Notes: generated by a model not told the origin, from the sequence alone. Positions 1 to 8,828 are shown, numbered from the stretch's first letter. The stretch: DNA of 64,000 nucleotides from Palsa-504 sp963769715 (GCA_963769715.1 CAVYNE010000006.1:310001-374000), one strand, 5' to 3'. Translations and numbers: made by a program.

Positions 1-1
1 A

Positions 2-184
2 AGACAGCGTTTCACGCGCTGCGCGGGCCGGGATCCAGCAGACCTTCCCGGGTACCCGTCCCAGGCGCTCTTTGAGCGGGAGCTAGATCAAGCCGGATCG
101 GACTACGCGGAACTGTTCACCGAAACAGAGGGCCTAGGCAGGCGCAAGCTCGGCTGGCCGATCCGCACCAGGTACTCACGCTAG
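2..184 (+). CDS. C-terminal end of an unidentified protein (partial)
   Basis: An open frame enters the window at base 2 and stops at TAG 182-184, giving about 60 residues with ordinary composition (it contains LPGYPSQALFERELDQAG and ends in PIRTRYSR). The 5' end lies outside the window, so no function can be assigned. It points toward mnmA, which is on the other strand, so the two genes converge. The stretch could be a fortuitous open frame. I kept it because it stays open from the window edge and its composition is protein-like. Confidence 0.35.
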   Translation, partial: RQRFTRCAGRDPADLPGYPSQALFERELDQAGSDYAELFTETEGLGRRKLGWPIRTRYSR

Positions 185-236
185 TCACGAGTACCTATCG
201 ATACCGCGAACCTCCTGGCTACTCACGACCCGTAGA

Positions 237-1352
237 TTATTCGAATCCAGCCCGTGCGCCCTGGAGGCTGGCCGTCGCGCCGTTTCCGGACGTCGCCATG
301 ACGGTCGCGCTGCCGAGGACGGTGTCGCCGTCGTAGAGGACCGCGGCCTGGCCCCTGGCTACGCCGCGGGCCGGATGGTGCAGCCGGATGCGCAGCGCGC
401 CTTCGTCCAGCCAGGCCGTGCAGGCGTACACGTCGCCGTGGGCGCGTAGCTGCACCTGGCAGTCGCGGGGCTCGGACGGCGGGGCGCAGCCGGTCCAGAC
501 CGGGCGATCCGCGGTGATCTCGATGATGTCGAGGCCCTCGGCGGGTCCCACGGTAACCGTCCGGGTCACCGGCTCGATGTCGAGCACGTACCGGGGCCTG
601 CCGTCGCGGGCGGGCGTGCCCACGCGCAAGCCCTTGCGCTGGCCGATGGTGAAGCCGTAGGCGCCGCCGTGCTCGCCGACGACGGCGCCTGACTCGTCGA
701 CGATGGGCCCCGGCGCCTGGCCCAGATGCCGGGCCAGGAAGCCCTTGGTGTCGCCGTCGGCGATGAAGCAGACGTCGTGGCTGTCCGGCTTGTCCGCCAC
801 CGCCAGCCCGCGCCGCGCCGCCTCGGCGCGGACCCGGGCCTTGGGCGTGTCGCCGAGCGGGAACATGGCGTGGGAGATCCGGTCCGAGGTGAGCACGGCC
901 AGCACGTAGGACTGGTCCTTGCCGGGGTCGACGGCCCGGTGCAGGACCCCGCCTGAGGTCCGGGCGTAGTGGCCGGTGCAGACCGCGTCGAAGCCGAGGG
1001 CCAGCGCGCGGTCGAGCACCGCCGCGAACTTGATCTTCTCGTTGCACCGCAGGCACGGGTTCGGGGTGCGGCCCGCGGCGTACTCGGCGACGAAATCCTC
1101 CACCACGTCGCGATGGAAACGCTCGGCCATGTCCCACACGTAGAACGGGATGCCGATGACGTCGGCGGCCCGCCGCGCGTCCCGCGCGTCCTCCAGCGTG
1201 CAGCAGCCCCGGGCGCCAGTCCGGTACGACGACGGGTTCGACGACAGCGCCAGGTGGACGCCGGTCACCTCGTGACCCGCGTCTACCGCACGAGCCGCGG
1301 CGGTCGCGGAGTCCACCCCGCCCGACATCGCCGCCAGCACCCGAAGACTCAT
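237..1352 (-). CDS. mnmA: tRNA-specific 2-thiouridylase MnmA
   Basis: ATP-dependent cytosolic enzyme that thiolates U34 of Lys, Glu and Gln tRNAs, taking sulfur from a cysteine desulfurase relay. The 371 residues match the family length. The PP-loop SGGVDS lies at residues 10-15. The two conserved catalytic cysteines are Cys100 in NPCLRC and Cys195 in DSHDVCFI. The ATG at 1352 puts the PP-loop at the expected distance from the N-terminus. The gene lies downstream of a cysteine desulfurase on the same strand, the usual sulfur donor pairing, with about 200 bp of repeat-rich DNA between them. Domain order and motifs are directly visible; the substrate tRNAs follow from family knowledge. Confidence 0.97.
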   Translation of the reverse strand: MSLRVLAAMSGGVDSATAAARAVDAGHEVTGVHLALSSNPSSYRTGARGCCTLEDARDARRAADVIGIPFYVWDMAERFHRDVVEDFVAEYAAGRTPNPCLRCNEKIKFAAVLDRALALGFDAVCTGHYARTSGGVLHRAVDPGKDQSYVLAVLTSDRISHAMFPLGDTPKARVRAEAARRGLAVADKPDSHDVCFIADGDTKGFLARHLGQAPGPIVDESGAVVGEHGGAYGFTIGQRKGLRVGTPARDGRPRYVLDIEPVTRTVTVGPAEGLDIIEITADRPVWTGCAPPSEPRDCQVQLRAHGDVYACTAWLDEGALRIRLHHPARGVARGQAAVLYDGDTVLGSATVMATSGNGATASLQGARAGFE

Positions 1353-1361
1353 TTTTCCAGA

Positions 1362-1450
1362 TTACCCAGGGGGGACGACTGTGTTACCCCAGGGGACGAC
1401 TGTGTTGCCCAGAGGGACGACCCCCTGGAACCCCCGCCGCCCGCTGGGGT
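1362..1450. repeat. G-rich modular repeat, copy A
   Basis: The gap between mnmA and the desulfurase holds two near-identical direct repeats built on GGGGACGACTGTGTT, followed by a G-tract/C-tract block (AGGGACGACCCCCTGGAAC). The module GGGGGTCGTCCCCC and its neighbours recur near 6181-6269 and 10128-10275. No ORF is supported here. The G-tracts could fold, but no T-run follows them, so I do not call a terminator. Confidence 0.6.
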
Positions 1451-1502
1451 CCGCACCGTAGTACCGCGCGGCCGGGAGGGCCGGAGGCCCTCCGCGGGGC
1501 CG

Positions 1503-1566
1503 CGCGGTCAGCGGGCGGCGCGGTCAGCGGGCGGCGCGGTCAGCGGGCGGCGCGGTCAGCGGGCGG
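1503..1566. repeat. 16-bp tandem repeat, four perfect copies, over a stop codon
   Basis: The unit CGCGGTCAGCGGGCGG is repeated four times without mismatch at 1503, 1519, 1535 and 1551. The last unit contains the TGA stop (minus strand, 1556-1558) and the final codons of the cysteine desulfurase. The other copies lie just after the stop, so expansion probably began at the gene end. Confidence 0.9.
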
Positions 1567-2743
1567 CGGCGCGGCGGGCGCGGGCGACCACCTCGCGGAT
1601 CACCAGGCCCAGGGCATCCACGTCCCGCTGGCTGGAAGTGTGGCCGAGCGAGAAGCGGAGCGAGCCGCGGGCCCGGGACTGGTCGGCGCCCATGGCCAGC
1701 AGCACGTGACTGGGCTCGGCCACGCCCGCGGTGCAGGCCGAGCCGGTGGAGCAGGCGATCCCGTTCGCGTCCAGCAGCATGAGCAACGCGTCGCCCTCGC
1801 AGCCGGGGAAGGAGAAGTGCGCGTTCCCCGGCAGCCGGTCCGGCCCCGGCGGCGGGCCGTTGAGCACGGCGTCGGGCACCGCGGCCAGCACCTGGCGCAC
1901 CAGGTCGTCCCGGAGCCCGGCCAGCCGCCCGGCCTCGTCGGCCCGGTGCTTAGCGCACACCGCGGCCGCCACCGCGAACGCCCTGATCGCGGGGGTGTCG
2001 AGGGTGCCGGAGCGGATATCGCGCTCCTGGCCGCCGCCGTGCAGCACGGGAACGGGGGTCACGCCACGAGCCAGGATCAGCGCCCCGACGCCGACCGGGC
2101 CGCCGAGCTTATGGCCGGTGACGGTGAGCGCGTCCGCGCCGCTGGCCGCGAAGTCGACGGGTAGCTGCGCGGCGGCCTGCACGGCGTCGGTGTGGAACGG
2201 CACGCCGTACTCATGGGCTACCGCGGCCAGCTCGCCGACCGGCTGCACCGTGCCCACCTCGTTGTTCGCCCACATCACGCTGACCAGGGCCACCTGCTCG
2301 GGAGCCTGCGCGATGGCAGCACGCAGCGCGTCCGGGCGGACCAGGCCGTCACTGCCGACCACGAGCCAGACGGCCGCGGCGCCCTGGGCCTCCTCCAGCC
2401 AGCGAACCGAGTCCAGGACCGCGTGGTGTTCCACTGAGGTGGTCAGCACCCGCCGCCGGGAAGAGCCATCCCGGCGCGCCCAGTACAAGCCTTTCACGGC
2501 GAGGTTGTCCGCCTCGGTCCCGCCGCTGGTGAAGACGACCTCGCTCGGCCGGGCGCCGAACACCTCGGCTAGTTGCTCCCTGGACTCCTCTACCACCCGG
2601 CGGGCACGCCTGCCCGCGGCGTGCAGCGACGACGGGTTCCCGACCCGGGCGAACTCCTCGGTCATCGCGGCGATCGCCTCAGGACGCATCGGCGTCGTCG
2701 CCGCGTGATCCAGGTACACGGGACTGGTGCTGTACGAACTCAT
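1556..2743 (-). CDS. Cysteine desulfurase (IscS/NifS class V aminotransferase)
   Basis: PLP enzyme that takes sulfur from L-cysteine as a protein persulfide. At 395 residues it has the IscS/NifS family length. The N-terminal strand reads VYLDHAATTPM, the PLP lysine is Lys212 in TGHKLGG, and the persulfide cysteine is Cys337 in STGSACTAG. The short active-site loop after that cysteine suggests the group I (IscS/NifS-like) subfamily rather than SufS. No scaffold or ferredoxin genes are adjacent. The next gene on the strand is mnmA, so supplying sulfur for tRNA thiolation is the likely role (inference). The ATG start at 2743 gives the normal N-terminus. Confidence 0.95.
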   Translation of the reverse strand: MSSYSTSPVYLDHAATTPMRPEAIAAMTEEFARVGNPSSLHAAGRRARRVVEESREQLAEVFGARPSEVVFTSGGTEADNLAVKGLYWARRDGSSRRRVLTTSVEHHAVLDSVRWLEEAQGAAAVWLVVGSDGLVRPDALRAAIAQAPEQVALVSVMWANNEVGTVQPVGELAAVAHEYGVPFHTDAVQAAAQLPVDFAASGADALTVTGHKLGGPVGVGALILARGVTPVPVLHGGGQERDIRSGTLDTPAIRAFAVAAAVCAKHRADEAGRLAGLRDDLVRQVLAAVPDAVLNGPPPGPDRLPGNAHFSFPGCEGDALLMLLDANGIACSTGSACTAGVAEPSHVLLAMGADQSRARGSLRFSLGHTSSQRDVDALGLVIREVVARARRAAAR

Positions 2744-2807
2744 GGCTGCGTACAGCCTAGCTGGCGCGAAGATACAGAAGAAACAGATGTAACGGGCAAG
2801 CTGGGAA

Positions 2808-3761
2808 CTACTTGCGCTTGGCGATCTCCTCGAGGAGCTGCGGGACCACCTTGAACAGGTCCCCGACCACCCCGAAGTCAGCCAGCTCGAAGATCGGGGC
2901 CTCCGGGTCCTTGTTGACGGCGATGATCGTCTTCGAGGTCTGCATCCCGGCCCGGTGCTGGATCGCGCCGGAGATGCCGATCGCCATGTACAGCTGCGGC
3001 GAGACGGTCTTGCCGGTCTGGCCGACCTGGAACTGATGCGGGTACCAGCCCGCGTCGGTCACCGCGCGGGACGCGCCCACCGCCGCGCCGAGCGCGTCCG
3101 CGAGCGTCTCGATGATCTCGAAGCCCTCGGCACCGCCGGTGCCGCGGCCGCCGGAGACCACGATCGACGCCTCGGTCAGGTCGGGGCGCTCGCCATGCTC
3201 GGCCACCACCCGGCTGGTGACCCTGGCGCCGGTGGCCTCCCCGGCCAGCGACACCGAGGAAAGCTCCGCCGCGCCCGATGCGGGCTCGGGCGCCACCGCG
3301 TTGGGCCGCATCGCCACGATCGGGGTGCCCCGCTTGACCCGGGAGTGGACGATGGTGGCACCGCCGAAGATCGACTGCTCGGCGACCGGCCCGTCGTCGC
3401 CGGGCTGCAGGTCTACCGCGTCGGTGAGCACGCCAGAGTCGATCTTGACCGCGAGCCGGCCCGCGACCTCCTTGCCCTGGGCCGTGCCGGCCAGCAGCAC
3501 CAGGGCCGGGGCCTTCTCCTTGACCAGCTGGGCCAGCAGTTCCGCGGCGGGCGCGACGACGTAGTCGTCCAGGGCCGCGTCGGCCGCCACGTACATCCTG
3601 GCCGCGCCGTACTCGGCGCACCGCGCCCGGCCCGCTTCCGCGCCCGGCCCGGTCCATACCACCGCAGGCTCGCCGAACCGGCGGGCCAGCGTGATCAGCT
3701 CAAGCGTGACCTTCTTGACATCGTCGCCCACGTGCTCCGCGAGCACCAAGATCTCAGCCAT
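2808..3761 (-). CDS. etfA: Electron transfer flavoprotein alpha subunit
   Basis: FAD-binding subunit of the soluble ETF heterodimer, which takes electrons from acyl-CoA and other dehydrogenases and passes them to ETF:quinone oxidoreductase. It has 317 residues, the usual length. The C-terminal FAD domain is well conserved: SGGRGTGG, then GASRAVTDAGWYPHQFQVGQ, then GISGAIQHRAGM and NKDPEAPIFELADFGVVGD. The ATG at 3761 follows a GAGGGG Shine-Dalgarno sequence. It lies 17 bp after etfB, so the two are one operon. Confidence 0.96.
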   Translation of the reverse strand: MAEILVLAEHVGDDVKKVTLELITLARRFGEPAVVWTGPGAEAGRARCAEYGAARMYVAADAALDDYVVAPAAELLAQLVKEKAPALVLLAGTAQGKEVAGRLAVKIDSGVLTDAVDLQPGDDGPVAEQSIFGGATIVHSRVKRGTPIVAMRPNAVAPEPASGAAELSSVSLAGEATGARVTSRVVAEHGERPDLTEASIVVSGGRGTGGAEGFEIIETLADALGAAVGASRAVTDAGWYPHQFQVGQTGKTVSPQLYMAIGISGAIQHRAGMQTSKTIIAVNKDPEAPIFELADFGVVGDLFKVVPQLLEEIAKRK

Positions 3762-3778
3762 GTCGTTTCCCCTCGGCC

Positions 3779-4570
3779 TCAGATGAACTTCTGCGCGGCG
3801 AGGAACTCGGCCGCCTTGACGCCGCCGTCGCCCTCGTCCTTGACGATGACGCCAGCCTGGCGCGGCGGCCGCTGGGTGTGATCGACCACCTCGGTGGCGG
3901 CGCCGCTGAGGCCCACTGCGGCGGAATCGATGCCCGCGTCGGCCAGGGTCATCGTCTGCACCGGCTTCTTCTTCGCGGCCATGATGCCCTTGAACGACGG
4001 GTACCGGGGCTCGTTGATCTTCTCGACCACGCTGATCACGGCGGGCAGCGTGGACTCGACCTCGAAGTACCCGTCCTCGGAGACCCGGCGGATGCGGATC
4101 GCCGAGCCGTCGATCTCCACCTTGCTCGCCAGCGAGACCTGCGGCACGTCCAGGCGCTCGGCCAGCATCGCGGCCATCACGCCCATCCTGGCGTCGGTCG
4201 ACTCAGACCCGCAGATCACCAGGTCGAAGCCGGTCTGGGTGAGGATCTGGGCCAGCGCGTAGGAAGTAGACAGCGCGTCCGAGCCGGCCAGCCCGTCGTC
4301 CAGCAGGTGCACGGCCTTGTCGGCGCCCATGGACAGCGCCTTGCGGATCGACTCGGCGGCCTTCTCCGGGCCCATGGTCACGATGGTGACCTCCGCCTCG
4401 TTACCCGCGGCGCGCTGCGCCTCGGCGATCTGCAGGCCCTCCTCGATGGCGTACTCGTCAAGCTCGTTGATGAGACCGTCCACCGACGCGCGGTCCAGCG
4501 TGCCGTCCGACTTGAGCTTGCGTTCGGCCCAGGTATCGGGCACCTGCTTGACCAACACGACGATGTTCAT
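3779..4570 (-). CDS. etfB: Electron transfer flavoprotein beta subunit
   Basis: AMP-binding partner of EtfA, 263 residues. The N-terminus MNIVVLVKQVPDT, the signature LICGSESTDARMGVM, and a C-terminal region with INEPRYPSFKGIMAAKKK are all typical of the family. It is the first gene of the etfB-etfA operon. An AT-richer upstream region (4571-4866) separates it from the divergent ugd gene and must carry both promoters. Confidence 0.96.
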   Translation of the reverse strand: MNIVVLVKQVPDTWAERKLKSDGTLDRASVDGLINELDEYAIEEGLQIAEAQRAAGNEAEVTIVTMGPEKAAESIRKALSMGADKAVHLLDDGLAGSDALSTSYALAQILTQTGFDLVICGSESTDARMGVMAAMLAERLDVPQVSLASKVEIDGSAIRIRRVSEDGYFEVESTLPAVISVVEKINEPRYPSFKGIMAAKKKPVQTMTLADAGIDSAAVGLSGAATEVVDHTQRPPRQAGVIVKDEGDGGVKAAEFLAAQKFI

Positions 4571-4866
4571 GGACTACACCGACCTCCTTCGTTGCTCGGG
4601 TACAGCCTGCCAAACCGCCTCATGCTGGCCAGCACCGGGTCCATATCGACTATGTTACTTGCCAGTAGCAAGCGTTCGGGGCTCCTCCGGCAAGAGGAGG
4701 CCGCAGGAGGCGGAGGGCTATTTTCAATTGTACTAATCATATAACTGTTTCGGGTATTTCAGCAACTGTTTCCGCATCAGGCAGCTGCCCGCCGCCGGCT
4801 CGTCGGCGCCTGGAGGCTCTGGGGCGTCAGTATCGTTTAGAGCACATCGGAGGAAGGAGCGGCCAG
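4571..4866. promoter_or_regulatory. Divergent etfB / ugd promoter region with possible operator
   Basis: This 296-bp gap between two divergent genes contains an AT-rich tract near 4720-4780 that stands out from the GC-rich surroundings. At about 4655-4668 there is an imperfect inverted repeat, TTACTTGCCAGTAG, resembling the TTACT-N-AGTAA operators bound by TetR-type regulators of actinobacterial lipid catabolism. It sits about 85 bp upstream of etfB. A strong GGAGGAAGGAG precedes the ugd start. Promoter elements are not resolvable by eye. Confidence 0.4.
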
Positions 4867-6180
4867 TTGCCTCGGGTCACCGTCATCGGGACCGGATACC
4901 TCGGGCTCACCCACGCCGTCTGCCTGGCGGACCTCGGGCACGAGGTGCTGGCGATCGACGTCGACGCAGCGAAGATCGCCAAGGCCGCCAACGGCGAGGT
5001 CCCGTTCTTCGAACCCGGTCTGGAACCGCTGCTGCGGAAAAACACCGATGCTGGCAGGCTCCGGTTCACCATGTCGTTCGCCGAAGTCGGCGCGTTCGGC
5101 GAGATCCACTTCCTGTGCGTGGGGACGCCCGAGGGCGAGTCGGGCCGGGCCGACCTCAGCTCCGTCTACGCCGCGGCGCAGGCGCTCGCCCCCCACCTGG
5201 CGTCGCCGTGCCTGATCGTGGGGAAGTCGACCGTCCCGGTCGGGACGGCCCGGCAGGTGATGAACCAGATGCGGGCCATCGCGCCGGCCGGCGAGGCGGT
5301 CGACATGGCCTGGAATCCGGAATTCCTGCGCGAGGGGTTCGCGGTCCAGGACAGCCTGGCTCCCGACCGCATCGTGCTCGGCGTGGTCTCCGACCGGGCC
5401 GTGGTGCGGATTCGCCAGGTGTACCGAGCGCCGCTCGAGGCCGGAACGCCGCTGCTCGTGATGGACCTGGAAACGGCCGAACTGGTCAAGGTGGCCGCGA
5501 ACGCGTTCCTCGCGACCAAGATCTCCTTCATCAACGCCATGGCCGAGATCTGCGAAGAGGCGGGCGCTGACGTGATACCGCTCGCCGAGGCGCTCGGCTA
5601 CGACGCGCGGATCGGCAGGCGGTTCTTGTCTCCCGGGCTCGGATACGGTGGCGGCTGCCTGCCCAAAGACATCCGGGCGTTCCGCGCCACCGCGGCTGAA
5701 CTGGGCGTGAGCTCACTGGTCAGCCTGCTGGGCACGGTGGACGCGATCAACCTCGGCCGCCGGGACCGGGTGGTCGCGCTGGCCCGCCAGGCGGCCGGGG
5801 GCTCGGTGGCGGGCAGGCGCGTGGCGGTGCTCGGCGTGGCGTTCAAGCCCAACAGCGACGACGTCCGGGATTCGCCCAGCCTGGCCATCTGCGGCCGCCT
5901 CGTGGCCGAGGGGGCGATCGTGTCCGTGCACGACCCGGTGGCCATGCCCAGCGCGGCCGCCAAACGGCCGGACCTGCGGTACGCGCCGTCGGTATCGGAA
6001 GCGGCCGAAGCCGCCAACCTGGTCCTGCACCTCACCGAGTGGTCCGACTACCGGGCGATCGACCCCGCCGCCCTGGCCGGGGTCGTCGCCCGCCGGGTGA
6101 TCATCGACGCGCGGTGCTGCCTGGACGCGGAATTGTGGAGCAAGGCCGGCTGGTCCGTGCACGTTCTCGGGCGGCCGTAA
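4867..6180 (+). CDS. ugd: UDP-glucose 6-dehydrogenase family protein
   Basis: NAD-dependent four-electron oxidation of UDP-glucose (or a similar nucleotide sugar) to the uronate, for cell-envelope polysaccharides. It has 437 residues. The Rossmann motif GTGYLG is at residues 8-13, the LVKVAANAFLATKISFINA central helix is present, and the catalytic cysteine is Cys264 in GYGGGCLPKD. The C-terminal UDP-binding domain contains GVAFKPNSDDVRDSPS. The start is TTG, chosen because GGAGGAAGGAG lies just upstream and the Rossmann motif follows at the right distance. The exact nucleotide sugar (UDP-glucose or UDP-ManNAc) is inferred; Ugd fits best. Confidence 0.92.
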   Translation: MPRVTVIGTGYLGLTHAVCLADLGHEVLAIDVDAAKIAKAANGEVPFFEPGLEPLLRKNTDAGRLRFTMSFAEVGAFGEIHFLCVGTPEGESGRADLSSVYAAAQALAPHLASPCLIVGKSTVPVGTARQVMNQMRAIAPAGEAVDMAWNPEFLREGFAVQDSLAPDRIVLGVVSDRAVVRIRQVYRAPLEAGTPLLVMDLETAELVKVAANAFLATKISFINAMAEICEEAGADVIPLAEALGYDARIGRRFLSPGLGYGGGCLPKDIRAFRATAAELGVSSLVSLLGTVDAINLGRRDRVVALARQAAGGSVAGRRVAVLGVAFKPNSDDVRDSPSLAICGRLVAEGAIVSVHDPVAMPSAAAKRPDLRYAPSVSEAAEAANLVLHLTEWSDYRAIDPAALAGVVARRVIIDARCCLDAELWSKAGWSVHVLGRP

Positions 6181-6269
6181 GGGAAGTTTGGGGGATTTAT
6201 CCCCCCAAGGGGGGTTTGGGGGATGGTTCCCCCCAGGATCGGGGGGGTCTGGGGGGGTCGTCCCCCCGG
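6181..6269. repeat. G-rich modular repeat, copy B, between convergent genes
   Basis: The whole gap between the convergent ugd and folD stops is made of alternating G6-7 and C6 tracts (GGGGGATTTATCCCCCC, GGTTCCCCCCAGGATCGGG, GGGGTCGTCCCCCC). The arms can pair and so could terminate both genes. The same modules occur in copies A and C. Confidence 0.6.
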
Positions 6270-7199
6270 CTAGCACCTCTCCACGACGTTGGCCAGCAGC
6301 ATGGCGCGAGTCATCGGGCCGACCCCGCCCGGCATGGGAGCCAGCCATCCGGCCACCTCCGCGACGTCCGCGGCGACGTCGCCAACCAGTCCCGCGTCGG
6401 TCCGGGTGATACCTACGTCGACCACCGCGGCCCCGGGCTTGACCATGTCCGCGGTCAGCAGCCCAGGACGTCCCGCGGCCACCACCACGATGTCCGCGGT
6501 CCTGGTGTGCGCAGCGAGATCCTTGGTTCCGGTGTGGCAGAGCGTCACCGTGGCGTTCTCGGTGCGCCTGGTCAGCAGCAGGCCGAGCGCACGGCCGACG
6601 GTGATCCCGCGCCCGATGACGGTGACGTCGGCGCCCGCCAGGGCCACCCCGTATCGGCGCAGCAGTTCGACGATGCCGCGCGGCGTGCACGGCAGCGGGC
6701 CCGGCTCGCCGAGAACCAGCTTGCCGAGGTTGACCGGGTGCAGCCCGTCCGCATCCTTGGCCGGATCCATCCGGTTGAGCACGGCATGGGCGTCCAGCCC
6801 GGCCGGCAACGGCAACTGGACGATGTACCCGGTGCAGGCCGGATCGGCGTTCAGTTCGTCGACCACCGCCTCCACCTGCGCCTGGGTCGCGTCGGCGGGC
6901 AGGTCCCGCCGGATCGACGCGATCCCGACCTGCGCGCAGTCCCGGTGCTTGCCGTTCACGTAGGCGCGGCTGCCGGGATCGTCGCCGACCAGGACCGTAC
7001 CGAGCCCGGGCACGATGCCGGCCTGGCCGCCTGCGGCGGCCCTGCCAACCTGGCCGCCTGCGGCGGCCCTGCCAACCTGGCCGCCTGCGGCGGCGGGTCC
7101 GCGCGCGGCCAGCGCGGCCACCCGCTGCGCCAGGCCGGCCCGTATCTCCGCGGCGACGGCCTTGCCGTCAAGCACCTGTGCAGTCACGCCTGTCCTCAT
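6270..7199 (-). CDS. folD: Bifunctional methylenetetrahydrofolate dehydrogenase / methenyl-THF cyclohydrolase FolD
   Basis: Interconverts 5,10-methylene-THF and 10-formyl-THF using NADP, supplying formyl groups to the purine enzymes encoded next door. It has 309 residues, about 25 more than usual. The catalytic lysine is in YVNGKHRDC. The folate-site motif LPLPAGLDAHAVLNRMDP, the dinucleotide motif GRGITVGRA and the C-terminal signature PMPGGVGPMTR are all present. The extra length is a 9-residue tandem repeat (GRAAAGGQV) between the first helix and the first beta strand, a surface position in known structures. folD follows purH and purN on the same strand in a formyl-transfer cluster. Confidence 0.96.
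   Translation of the reverse strand: MRTGVTAQVLDGKAVAAEIRAGLAQRVAALAARGPAAAGGQVGRAAAGGQVGRAAAGGQAGIVPGLGTVLVGDDPGSRAYVNGKHRDCAQVGIASIRRDLPADATQAQVEAVVDELNADPACTGYIVQLPLPAGLDAHAVLNRMDPAKDADGLHPVNLGKLVLGEPGPLPCTPRGIVELLRRYGVALAGADVTVIGRGITVGRALGLLLTRRTENATVTLCHTGTKDLAAHTRTADIVVVAAGRPGLLTADMVKPGAAVVDVGITRTDAGLVGDVAADVAEVAGWLAPMPGGVGPMTRAMLLANVVERC
7024..7095. repeat. 27-bp in-frame tandem repeat inside folD
   Basis: Two full copies (7024-7050 and 7051-7077) and a partial third of a 27-bp unit beginning TGGCCGCCTGCGGCGG. The unit is a multiple of three, so it adds nine residues per copy (GRAAAGGQV) without breaking the reading frame. Related FolD proteins lack this stretch. Confidence 0.9.
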
Positions 7200-7202
7200 C
7201 GA

Positions 7203-8828
7203 TCAGTGGTAAAAGTGCCGGACGCCGGTGAAGTAGAGCGGGATGCCCGCGGCTTCGGCGGCCGCGATGGTCAGGTGGTCGCGGATCGAGCCGCCCGGCT
7301 CAACCACCGCGGCCACCCCGGCCTGGGCCAGGATCTCGAAGCCGTCGGCAAACGGGAAGTACGCGTCGCTGGCCGCGACCGAGCCCGCCGCCCGGTCTCC
7401 CGCGCGCATCACCGCCAGCCGGGCCGAATCCACCCGGTTGACCTGGCCCATGCCGACACCGACCGAGGCTCCGCCGGAGGCGAGCAAGATGGCGTTCGAT
7501 TTGACCGAACGGCATGCCTTCCACGCAAAGGCCAGGTCTGCGAGCTGCTCCGAGGTAGCCGCCGGGCCCGCCCTGAGCTGCCAGTTCGCCGGATCGTCGC
7601 CCGGCTGATCCACCCGGTCAGGAGACTGAAGCAAGATCCCGCCGCTAACTGGCCGCCATTCGGCGGTCGCGGCCTGGCTGGGCGGGGCGCAGCGCAGCAG
7701 GCGGACGTTCTTGGCCGCGGACAGGATGTCCAGCGCCTCGGCGTCGAAGTCGGGCGCGATCACCACCTCGGTGAACACCTCGGCGATCTGCCGGGCCAGG
7801 TCGGCGGTCACCGGCCCGTTGGCCGCGATCACCCCGCCGAACGCCGAGACCGGATCGCAGGCGTTCGCCTTGGCGTGCGCCTCGGCGAGGTCGGCGCCGA
7901 TAGCGATGCCACACGGGTTGGAGTGCTTGATGATGGCCACGCACGGCTCGGCGAAGTCGTACGCGTCCCGCCGGGCCGCGTCCGCGTCCACGTAGTTGTT
8001 GTAGGACATGGCCTTGCCGTGCAGCAGCTCCGCGGCCGCGATGCCCGCACCGGCGGCGGGGCGGGTGAGCCCACTCCGTTCGGCAGAAAGATCTTGGTAC
8101 GGTGCCTCTCGGTACGGTGCCTCTCGGTACAGGGCCGCGCGCTGGTGCGGGTTCTCGCCGTAGCGGAGCACGTCGGCCCGCCGCCACAGGGCGCCCGCCA
8201 CCGCGGGCCAGCCGCTGTCCCGGGCGATCTCGTCCGGGGCGTAGCCGGCCGCGAACCAGGACGCGACGGCCAGATCGTAGGCGGCGGTGTGCGCGAACGC
8301 CTGGCCGGCCAGCTGGCGGCGCTGGTCCCGCGTGAAGCCGCCCTCGGCCAGCGCGGCGAGCACGTCGGCGTACCTGGACGGGTCGACGACGACGGCCACC
8401 GAACCGTGGTTCTTGGCGGCGGCCCGGACCATCGCGGGGCCGCCGATGTCGATCTGCTCCACGCACTGCTCCGGCGAGGCGCCGGACGCGGCCGTGGCCT
8501 CGAACGGGTACAGGTTCGAAACCAGCAGCTGGAACGCCTCAATGCCGAGCTCGGCCAGCTGCGCCTCGTGCGCCGGGTTCGCGGTGTCCGCGAGCAGGCC
8601 CGCGTGCACCCTGGGGTGCAGCGTCTTGACCCGGCCGTCGAAGCACTCGGGGAAGCCGGTCAGCTCCTCGACCCGGGTGACGGGCACCCCGGCGGCCGCG
8701 ATCTGGGCCGCGGTGCTGCCGGTGGAGACGATCTCGACGCCGGCCGCGTGCAGCCCGGACGCCAGATCCGCTAGCCCGGTCTTGTCGTAAACGCTGATCA
8801 GCGCCCGCCTGATCGGGATCTGAGTCAA
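7203..8828 (-). CDS. purH: Bifunctional AICAR formyltransferase / IMP cyclohydrolase PurH
   Basis: Catalyses the last two steps of IMP synthesis, using 10-formyl-THF. It has 541 residues. The N-terminal MGS-like cyclohydrolase domain starts ALISVYDKTGLADLASGL and contains STGSTA. The transformylase domain contains the family motif GKAMSYNNYVDADAARRDAYD, then IIKHSNPCG, then SNAILLASGGASVGVGMGQ and a C-terminal YFTGVRHFYH. Between the two domains there is a short extra segment with a repeated YREAP. Its ATG overlaps the purN stop (ATGA), which indicates translational coupling. Confidence 0.97.
   Translation of the reverse strand: MTQIPIRRALISVYDKTGLADLASGLHAAGVEIVSTGSTAAQIAAAGVPVTRVEELTGFPECFDGRVKTLHPRVHAGLLADTANPAHEAQLAELGIEAFQLLVSNLYPFEATAASGASPEQCVEQIDIGGPAMVRAAAKNHGSVAVVVDPSRYADVLAALAEGGFTRDQRRQLAGQAFAHTAAYDLAVASWFAAGYAPDEIARDSGWPAVAGALWRRADVLRYGENPHQRAALYREAPYREAPYQDLSAERSGLTRPAAGAGIAAAELLHGKAMSYNNYVDADAARRDAYDFAEPCVAIIKHSNPCGIAIGADLAEAHAKANACDPVSAFGGVIAANGPVTADLARQIAEVFTEVVIAPDFDAEALDILSAAKNVRLLRCAPPSQAATAEWRPVSGGILLQSPDRVDQPGDDPANWQLRAGPAATSEQLADLAFAWKACRSVKSNAILLASGGASVGVGMGQVNRVDSARLAVMRAGDRAAGSVAASDAYFPFADGFEILAQAGVAAVVEPGGSIRDHLTIAAAEAAGIPLYFTGVRHFYH
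8096..8130. repeat. 15-bp in-frame tandem repeat inside purH
   Basis: GGTACGGTGCCTCTC is repeated twice plus a partial third copy, encoding YREAP-YREAP-Y on the minus strand. Like the folD repeat, it preserves the reading frame and lies in a linker. Confidence 0.85.

Noticed and set aside
1503..1566. Possible CRISPR-like array
   Set aside because: Units are 16 bp and directly adjacent with no spacers; no cas genes in the window.
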